The notes beneath the pieces are model-generated. The model was not told where the DNA came from. It worked only from the letters and a program-made list of their open reading frames with translations, and searched no databases. The position numbers were made by a program, and so were the translations under genes. Positions 56,915-64,000 of a stretch of DNA of 64,000 nt are shown here, piece by piece. Within the stretch, counting starts at the first letter, position 1. Each line of letters begins with the position of its first letter. Source of the DNA: Beroe forskalii (taxonomy: Eukaryota > Ctenophora > Nuda > Beroida > Beroidae); the NCBI GenBank assembly GCA_011033025.1, contig WFMF01000401.1, positions 1 to 64,000 of the forward strand. The letters run 5' to 3'.

Positions 56915-58462
56915 TCAAACCATCTCGAGAGAGATGAACATTATCATCTCCATTCTTACTGAAGAAAACGTTTTTCCTAACTCCATCCTTGAACTAAACA
57001 AATTACGATTTAGCTCAGTGCCAATCATGTTTACATAAGTTAAATTCTGGCTCAGGTAGAAAATAAACTTATTTAGCTCATTAATCACTGAGTTTCTACA
57101 AAAACTTTCCCTTGGCAAAATGTTCACTACATTGATACTACAAAGCTGTGCATGATTATGAAGATATTCAATGAGATTATTCATGTCCATTTTGGCTTCT
57201 TCTAGAAGTTTATTGGAACCTGAATAGCCATCTATAAAATTACTATAGTTATTTTTCTGTATACCAAGTATCTGATCAACATTGTTTGTTCCACAAAGTA
57301 AGATAATTCTCTTTATAGAACAAGGATTGATTTCTAGAAATTTATTGTCCTGCTTGAGCTTATTTAAAATGTTCTTGGTGGTTGCCCCCGGATAGAAAAA
57401 TACCCTGGCTTTCTGATCATGAGAGGACATTTTGTTCTCATCTATCCCCCTGAACATACTTGAACTTATGTAGATGGTGTAATTATCATGGGCAGAAGAG
57501 TCAGTGATATTGTTCTCACCATCCTGGGGAGATGGGTGAGTGCTGGGGATCACGCCAGGGGTGGGTTCAAAAGGGGGGTTCAGAAGACGGAAGGTGATAC
57601 TGATCCGTGGGAGGTCACTTGCCCCAGGGAGAATACAGTGCTCAAAAACATGCTGTGAAGCTTTGCTCATTAGAAAAATGTCTCCATGGTTAACATTGAC
57701 CTCATGGGATATGTTTTGAGGATGTGTCAAGGTTGACCTGAATTTTGCAACTCTTGATTCCCCTAAAGATATGGTGGCAATTTCAGAGTGGGTGACTATT
57801 TCAGCTTCATTGTCACTATGAAAACCAATACTATCAGATGCATTACAGTACTTAGTTATCAGGATACTGTTGTACTGAAATCCAGGAAGTAACTGATGAA
57901 GGTGATCTAAAATTTTGCTCAGATAACTAGTGGGAGGGGGCAGAGGGCATGGTGTGTGGGTTGTGTGTCCATAAGAGTATGGATACTGACCATAGTAGGC
58001 AGTGGACCGATTGGCATGCGATCTTGTGAATGAAGTTTCTATGTCCAATAAATTGAGATCAAAATTCTGAAATGGATGATCTGGCAGGAGATTATAAGGA
58101 AGTTCATCATGTTCAGTGATATGATTAAGTATGCCCTGAGATTCACTTGCCTGGCAGAAAAGGTTGAACAAAGCATCCGATGATGTTGCTGGGGATTCAG
58201 CTAGATCACCATCAGTGCTAGTGAATGTGGAGGTGGTTATCATTGGGTCAGTTTGAACTGCAGATGATGTGTTAGATGGTGGGGTTGCTGGCAGAGACTC
58301 TACATTAGTCTGACAAGGATCTGTTTGGGAAGTTTGATCAGCTTTTTCACGAAATATAAGTTCAATAAGGTCATCAATTTTCTTATTTAACATAGCAACT
58401 TCTGATTTGAGTTGTTTACATTGTTCTGTGAGAGATTCACAGTTAGGGCATTGGGATTCCAT
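56915..58462 (-). CDS. LINE ORF1: coiled-coil, AlkB-like dioxygenase and SGNH hydrolase fusion
   Basis: 515 codons as read. Residues 1-40: CPNC motif and a short coiled coil (LTEQCKQLKSEVAMLNKKID). 41-110: Ser/Thr-rich linker. About 155-295: AlkB-type Fe(II)/2-oxoglutarate dioxygenase; the ALKBH2/3-like string ITKYCNASDSIGFHSDNE carries HxD (H215, D217), QHVFEHCIL the distal His (H275), and RISITFR the RxxxxxR pair (R286, R292), so all iron and cosubstrate ligands are present. About 328-480: SGNH hydrolase/esterase, as in CR1 ORF1: SSSMFRGI (nucleophile block), FFYPGAT and LLCGTNNVD. A 1-nt loss in an A-run near 56975 shifts the end. The other frame reads GDDNVHLSRDGL (catalytic D..H block) to a stop at 56871. 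AlkB enzymes remove methyl lesions from DNA or RNA; a role on element RNA or cDNA is inference. Confidence 0.92.
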   Translation of the reverse strand: MESQCPNCESLTEQCKQLKSEVAMLNKKIDDLIELIFREKADQTSQTDPCQTNVESLPATPPSNTSSAVQTDPMITTSTFTSTDGDLAESPATSSDALFNLFCQASESQGILNHITEHDELPYNLLPDHPFQNFDLNLLDIETSFTRSHANRSTAYYGQYPYSYGHTTHTPCPLPPPTSYLSKILDHLHQLLPGFQYNSILITKYCNASDSIGFHSDNEAEIVTHSEIATISLGESRVAKFRSTLTHPQNISHEVNVNHGDIFLMSKASQHVFEHCILPGASDLPRISITFRLLNPPFEPTPGVIPSTHPSPQDGENNITDSSAHDNYTIYISSSMFRGIDENKMSSHDQKARVFFYPGATTKNILNKLKQDNKFLEINPCSIKRIILLCGTNNVDQILGIQKNNYSNFIDGYSGSNKLLEEAKMDMNNLIEYLHNHAQLCSINVVNILPRESFCRNSVINELNKFIFYLSQNLTYVNMIGTELNRNLFSSRMELGKTFSSVRMEMIMFISLEMV

Positions 58463-58689
58463 AACAAAACAAATATAAAAAAAACAACACCTGACCAGAT
58501 GAGAGAAGTTGAATTTAGGTTCGATGTTGGTGTGGGATGATGAAGATAGGTTTGATGATGAGGTAATCCTTAGGAATAGGTAACTCTAGATTCTGGCTGT
58601 ACTATCATTCCAACTGTACCATCAGCACTTTGTCCCCTTAGGGGGTGTCATTGCACATGCGTCCCTATCTCAGTTAGTTAATTTAATAT

Positions 58690-59225
58690 GTGTTGTGTTG
58701 TAAGTTTAAAACTGGTATTTTTGTTCAATGGATCCATTGTGTCCATTGAATACAATGTGTCCATAGAACACCATTGGACATGTCCATTGCACACTGTTTC
58801 CATTGGATCCAATGGATTAATTTCGTCCATTGGACACAATGGATCCATTGGACACAATGTGCAATGCATCCAATGGATCCAATGGGCATGTTCAATGGTG
58901 TTCAATGAACACAATGGATCCATTGAATCCAATGGAAACAATTGGTCCATTGAACAAAATAATACCAGACTGATGTCCATCTACTAAACCATGTTTGGTG
59001 ATTGTGTCCACCATGGATCCACTCAGATTGATCCATTAAATATCCATTGGATTCATTAAACATGTCCATTGAACATCAAAAATGGATCCATTGGATCCAT
59101 TGAACACCATTGGAAAATTTTACTGATGGACATCATGTTCTGCAATGGATGTCCAATGGACATCCATTGGACATGTACATTGAACATGATAGATCCATGA
59201 ATGGATCCATTGGACAAAATTCACA
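58690..59225. repeat. CCATTGGA / GGATCC palindromic satellite
   Basis: Over forty CCATTG/CAATGG half-sites in about 530 bp, often as TCCATTGGATCCAATGGA with ACA spacers. Unit length is irregular (about 10-20 bp) and orientation alternates. Open frames on both strands are by-products. Confidence 0.9.
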
Positions 59226-59239
59226 ACCCTTGTGACACT

Positions 59240-61080
59240 CTGACCTAATTTTCATGTCAATTTTTATCTAGTTTACTGTAAGTATTCAATGCCAAGTATT
59301 TTACTACAATTTAATCTAGATTTTGTTGTCTTTATTAATGTTCAAACTATCTAAATATTGTATGCTTTATACTTTTCTCTAACAATTTTTAGTTTTGGTG
59401 CCACTTAATAAAATAATAATATTCATGGCAATTGCCCAATTCTGATGTCTAATATATACAGGTATTTTTAATCTATTTTATGGTAAGTTTTCACTGAAAA
59501 TTTTAAAAAGACTTTGGTGCTGCTTATGAAGCATGTCTGATTGAAGCAAACATTGCCTAATTTTCATGTCCAATTAAGCAATATGACCTGATATTTTCTG
59601 TCAAGTTCAATCTAGTCCATTTTAAGTTTTCACTAACAAGTTTTACAGATAATTTCATCTAGTTCTTAGAGGCAAAGTAGCAAAATATTACCCACTTTAT
59701 ACTCCCCAATATGAACATGTATTTATGCTCTTTTCAATCTAGTATATTATAAGTATACAATAGTATATTGTAAGTTTTCACTGAAAGTTGTTGGTGCCAC
59801 TTGATATGTACTTTTGAGGCAGAATATTGCCGAATTTTCATGCCTGATTTGAACAGTTATTTTAGGTCAATTATAGGTACTCAAGTTTATTGTAAGTATC
59901 CCTTGACAAGTTTTACAGACAATTTCTTCCAGTTTTTTTCTGTCAATTCAATTTAATTCAAAATATTGGTCTCTATTATGATATACCCACCAAATGGACA
60001 TGTGTTTACTTGATTTTCAATTTTGTATATTGTATATTTTTTCACTGATTATATAAACTAGAGAAAATATATGCATTGTCATTGTACTGTAAACTTGTTA
60101 TTCAAATTCAAATTCAAAATTTAATCTTATTTTTGTTGTCTATTTGAAGCAAAATAGTTTCCACTTATGAACCCCCCTTAATATGATCATGCATTCATGA
60201 TTTTAATCTTTTTTGTAAGTTTTCACTGACAGTTTCAGCACAATTTCAGTACCAATTGATGTGTCTATTTTAGGCAAAACAATGCCCAAATTTCATGCCC
60301 ATTATGAAAATGTATTCATGTCATTTTCAATCTAATAATTTTGGAATATTTCATCAAGTTTTTGTTGTCCACTTATGTCTATTATGGAAGACAAATTGCC
60401 TACTTTTTACTCCACAATATGAACATCTATCTATGCTACCTATTTAAATTTTTTTCTTATAGCACAGTAGGTATTAGTTTTCATTGAAAATTTCACCTAG
60501 ATTTTGGTGCAGATTGATATCAGGCAAAACTTTGCTCAGGCAACCCTTTTGTCAGGCAAAACTTAACTGAGTAACTGGTATGATCAGGTATTTATGTCAA
60601 TTTCAATCTAGGATTTTTGTAAGATTTCACTGACAAGTTTCACAGAAGATTTCATCTCAAGTCTTTGTCTTTATTTGGGAAAAATAGCAAAATATTGTCC
60701 ACTTTATTCTTCCACTCTATGAACAGGTATCTATTTATTTTCAATTTAGTTTATAATTGTAAGTTTTCACTGAAAACTGAACCAAATTTTTTGTACCAAT
60801 TGATGTGATTGCTTGAGGCACCAATTGCCTAATTTTCATTCACAATATGAACAGCCATTTGATGGGAATTTCAATCTAGTTTATTGTAACTTTAAAAAAG
60901 CAACTTTTTCAGAGAATATAGTCTAGTTTTCGTCTATCTGAGGCTAGATATTGTCCACTTTATTTTCTGCTATATGAAAATTTCATTTTCAATCTAGTTG
61001 CTTAGTTGATTGTAAATTGTTACTGTTTTTGTTATTTATGTCATCAATCTAGTTTTAGCTGGAATTTTCATATAGTGTTG
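59240..61080. repeat. Degenerate satellite, right block
   Basis: Diverged repeats of about 200-300 bp with recurring phrases CTAGTTTATTGTAAGTTTTC, ACTGACAAGTTTTACAGA, TTTGGTGCCACTTGATATGT, GTCTATTTGAGGCA and AATATGAACATGTATTTATG. It matches 50790-51140, so the LINE cluster lies inside one satellite region. Confidence 0.8.
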
Positions 61081-61344
61081 TGTGTTCTTAATTTTACACT
61101 TTTACACTTTTACACACTTTTCTTACGCACTTACACATTTTTTAAACACTTACACTGAGGCGCTGACAAAATACACACTCACACACATGTCCTGACGAAC
61201 TTACAAAGTTACAAGCTTTTTGCACACTATTTATTACACATATCCTGACACATATCCTGACACTCTGACAGGATAAACCCCAACCAATAGAAAATTCGAG
61301 GAAGTTATGAAAAACTTAGGGTCAGGGTTTGAGTTTGGGTTCTG

Positions 61345-61450
61345 GGTTAGGGTGTTTGTAAGTGTGCATACTGCATAATAGACTAATAGACATATCAATT
61401 GTTTGTAAGTGTGCATACTGCATAATAGACTAATAGACATATCAATTGGT
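61345..61450. repeat. Tandem duplication of a 52-bp unit beside a telomere-like stretch
   Basis: GTTTGTAAGTGTGCATACTG (with CATAATAGACTAATAGACAT following) occurs at 61349 and again at 61401. Just before it, 61316-61350 reads as degenerate GGGTTAGGGT-type sequence. Confidence 0.85.
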
Positions 61451-61459
61451 GTCAAGTGA

Positions 61460-62225
61460 TATGTCCATTTAAATGGACATTATCAGTTGAGACCAAAAAG
61501 GGAAAAATTCCGATGAAGTTAAGGAAAAATTTTTCTACTTGTTCCCCTAATTAAATTCTTCATGTAGACATGGGTGCATTGGGCCATACATTGCAGACGA
61601 CTCATTTCAAAGAAAGAAGATACTTTTCATCCAGGATTTCACGCAAGATATATCAGAGCTATGGACTGATGATATTACTTCCTACATCTTGTTATACCGC
61701 GAGTGTTCTACTTTGATATTAATCTATTCCAATGTTTTCGTGGCACAGCTGTGCAATTTAATTTAAGTTGATGTGCCACTATAATTTAAGACGTTAAATT
61801 ATCATATTATAATTATTTCCAACTGGTACGTGATCATGAGGTTTTGATAAAATGATGCATTCACTATCGGCCATTTTCAGGTGACTTGACTAATTGCAAT
61901 ACTCCTTGATCTGGAATCCTTGATGGAATTCATCCTCGCTTCTCTTCTGTCAATTCTCCTCTGTGGACGTTTTGTAAATGGTACGTGATTTATTTTATGT
62001 GTCATAAAGGGGACACTGGTATAGTTCCTGACGCGTCTTTTTAAGCAAAATTATGTTAAACCAATTTCACTCTGCAATTAGAAAAAGGAGGTGTACCAAA
62101 CTCTTTTTGTACTTGCTGCTTTTTTATTTTTCACAGATTTTTAGAGTTGAAAATAATTGGATTTAATTCTAATTTTTCAGTTCTATCTTGCTAGATTAAT
62201 TTGCAAGATACAAATTTCAGCTCTA
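61460..62225. other. Non-coding tract; no gene seen
   Basis: AT-rich sequence. A short frame at 61921-61980 (MEFILASLLSILLCGRFVNG) is signal-peptide-like and is followed by GTACGTGA, a donor-like site. That could be a first coding exon on the plus strand, but no further exon was recognised. Confidence 0.3.
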
Positions 62226-62254
62226 AAAGCCTCTTTTGTCGCTGGATTGTGCCG

Positions 62255-62365
62255 TAACTAGAATCTTGTCACCTCTATTGAGTCACAAGAAAGTAGTAAC
62301 TTCTATTGAGTGACTAGTAAGTAGTCACTTCTATTGAGTCACTAGAAAGTAGTCACACACTTCCA
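62255..62365. repeat. Tandem repeat of about 36 bp, three copies
   Basis: (A)GTCAC..CTATTGAGTCACTAGAAAGT repeats with small changes. Confidence 0.8.
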
Positions 62366-62566
62366 GTGGGTGATTGTCAACATCCTATAAATTATCAACC
62401 GCAAGGCCTTATATGAGTTCCCAACGCAATCGTAAATCCCAAAAATTATTTATCGGCAAAACAGAATTGTTTAAAAACTGAACAAAACTTTTATACAACT
62501 GACCATGTCATAATAAAGTAGAAACTTGGAATTTGAATTGACCAATCAATGATACAGATAGCTAAA

Positions 62567-63690
62567 TGAACATATCTATTCCCCAAACTACATACTTTAT
62601 CTCCCCTTATTTACTTATCAGGAGTGCAAGTTGGGCAACCTTTTCTTTCGTTACGCTGGAGAAGAGAAATACCTAGACCTGCAGAATGCAGATCTTACCT
62701 TGCAAGTGCTTGGGACCTCACCAAACCTCGCTCCCTGAATTCGTGATTTCATGAATGCCTTCATTTCAAATGTGAGTTGAATTTTCATGTTTCGTATGAC
62801 AAAATCTTCATTTTGAACGCCTCCATGAATTCGAATGATATTACAAATGCTTGTATTGGCTATGTACATTCTACAGGGCGTCCCAAAACTAATGAAATCA
62901 CATTTTAATTAACCAAAATTTCGAAATTGTAACAAAAAACCAGCTTGATTCATTTGTAAGATTTAAGATTCTTAGCAGGTACTTGTGTTTCTCAGGTAAA
63001 TGAGGGCTGAGGTTTCCTTGTTACTTGTCACTTATCAGGAAAGAACGGTTTTCCCGCTTAATTAAAGTCAAATTGAAGTTTCATACAAAATATCATATCC
63101 CTGGGGTCTGATTTTAGCTGTCCTGCCTACTGTCCCGTAATGAATGTGACCGTGGGTTCCTCTCTCGGGGATATCATAAAAATTTTCAAACTAAATTCTC
63201 AGAAGAACTGAGCATCTAAAGATAATGTCAGATATGAAGTGATAAAGCTCAAAGTTGTTTTGGCTCACTTTTCCGCCAATTCACTTGAAATCACGGCGAA
63301 TTCAGGTGAACAAAAATCAAGGTTGTCACATTTACGGGCACTTAATAAGGTGAAATTCGACTCATCACCTTAATTCATTATACCTTAACTTTCATGTAAT
63401 AAGGTTGTTTAAATAAATGTTCAACACGTTTGTGTCTATTCCCCAATCCCCATATCATATCTCCCCTCAAATATAATTTGATAAAAAATTGTAATTGCAG
63501 ACGAGCCCCGAACTCCGCGTGCAAATTGCAAGATGCAAGTGGAGAAGTACAAGTTGAGCATCCTTTTCTTTTCTTGGATTCGGTAGAGAAGGGAAATAGA
63601 GACGTGATCCATCGATCTGACCCCACCAAACCTCACTTCCCGAATTAATGATACCATGACACGTGAGTTGAATTTTCAAGTTTCGATTGT
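62567..63690. repeat. Diverged segmental duplication (62567-62800 and 63431-63690)
   Basis: Shared order: TCTATTCCCCAA, ATCTCCCCT, GCAAGTTG..CATCCTTTTCTTT, GAGAAG.GAAATA, CACCAAACCTC.CTTCC, TGAATT and GTGAGTTGAATTTTCA. The copies are about 860 bp apart in the same orientation. After 63690 the sequence is AT-rich with a (T)n run near 63840; no gene is seen. Confidence 0.75.
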
Positions 63691-64000
63691 GACAATATTC
63701 TACACTTCGAATGTTTGTATTGCTTGTATTGACTATCGACTGAAATTATTTATTGAAAACAAATTGAGAAAATGATAACTTTACAAGGTAACCCAAGACA
63801 CGTGTCCAAATTTAAGCAGTCAAAATTTTATTTTATTTTTTTTTTATTTCAAAATTTCAATTAAATAGAATTATCTTACAATATCATCTGGGATAATATC
63901 TGATAAAATATTATAAAATAACCCCCATAATTGAGGCTAAACCTGCAACACAGTATGAAACCGTAATAAAAGCAGGGCCTGACAAACCAACAATCAAAAA

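Larger units (their letters stand above)
52941..58680 (-). mobile_element. CR1/L2-type LINE, copy B, near full length (about 5.7 kb)
   Basis: Minus-strand order: 5' UTR (about 58680-58463), ORF1 (58462 to about 56871), a gap of about 98 bp, ORF2 starting at 56772, 3' UTR (53585 to about 52966) and an (AAATTC)n-type 3' tail. ORF1 carries AlkB-like and SGNH domains; ORF2 carries APE endonuclease and RT. ORF2 has one frameshift near 55465, an exact 48-bp tandem duplication (54980-55075) and an unrelated segment of about 200 bp (54770-54967) between RT fingers and motif A, so this copy is dead though well preserved. The exact 5' end and target duplication were not determined. Confidence 0.88.

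Overview
The window is an AT-rich piece of a eukaryotic nuclear genome, almost certainly from an invertebrate animal. It carries spliced or intron-poor genes with animal-type products (COX4, RABGGTB, EDEM, ALG14), GT-AG introns with short exons, Penelope-like and CR1-type retroelements of the kind common in non-bilaterian animals, and tracts resembling the animal telomere repeat TTAGGG. A sponge- or cnidarian-like source is my best guess; the sequence does not settle it. No bacterial operon, CRISPR array, rRNA or convincing tRNA was seen.

Layout. 1-5420: head-to-tail Penelope-like retroelement units, each starting with a pseudo-LTR that holds a hammerhead ribozyme. 5421-12200: gene-free repeats, including a 143-bp flush three-hairpin cloverleaf (9839-9981) and many palindromic TTATAAC/ATCACC dyads. 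12208-14345: a 15-bp minisatellite into which a 1,855-bp non-autonomous LTR element is inserted (218-bp LTRs, 5-bp target duplication, primer-binding site matching tRNA-iMet). 14.4-31.2 kb: a gene desert with one MITE, one 1.6-kb inverted-repeat element and simple repeats. 31255-33523: a decayed Mutator-like element with a 9-bp target duplication. 36.06-37.15 kb: a truncated LINE.

37.3-48.8 kb is a gene island, all on the minus strand with gaps of 570-641 bp. In the direction of transcription it reads EDEM (ER mannosidase-like protein of glycoprotein degradation), RABGGTB (Rab geranylgeranyltransferase beta), COX4 (cytochrome oxidase subunit IV) and ALG14 (UDP-GlcNAc transferase subunit that starts N-glycan synthesis). 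Two of the four serve ER N-glycosylation or its quality control. The EDEM coding exon is split by a 4,819-bp DNA transposon with an 8-bp target duplication. That transposon itself holds an 846-bp element (own 8-bp duplication) and a 1,770-bp TTAA-flanked element.

49.4-50.2 kb is a CpG-rich block of hairpins. 51.15-58.7 kb holds two copies of a CR1/L2-type non-LTR retrotransposon on the minus strand, set inside a degenerate satellite that continues on both sides. The fuller copy encodes an ORF1 protein with a clear AlkB-type Fe(II)/2-oxoglutarate dioxygenase domain followed by an SGNH-hydrolase domain, and an ORF2 with APE endonuclease and reverse transcriptase. The AlkB-SGNH ORF1 is the most unusual coding feature here. 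The rest, to 64 kb, is satellite and low-complexity DNA.
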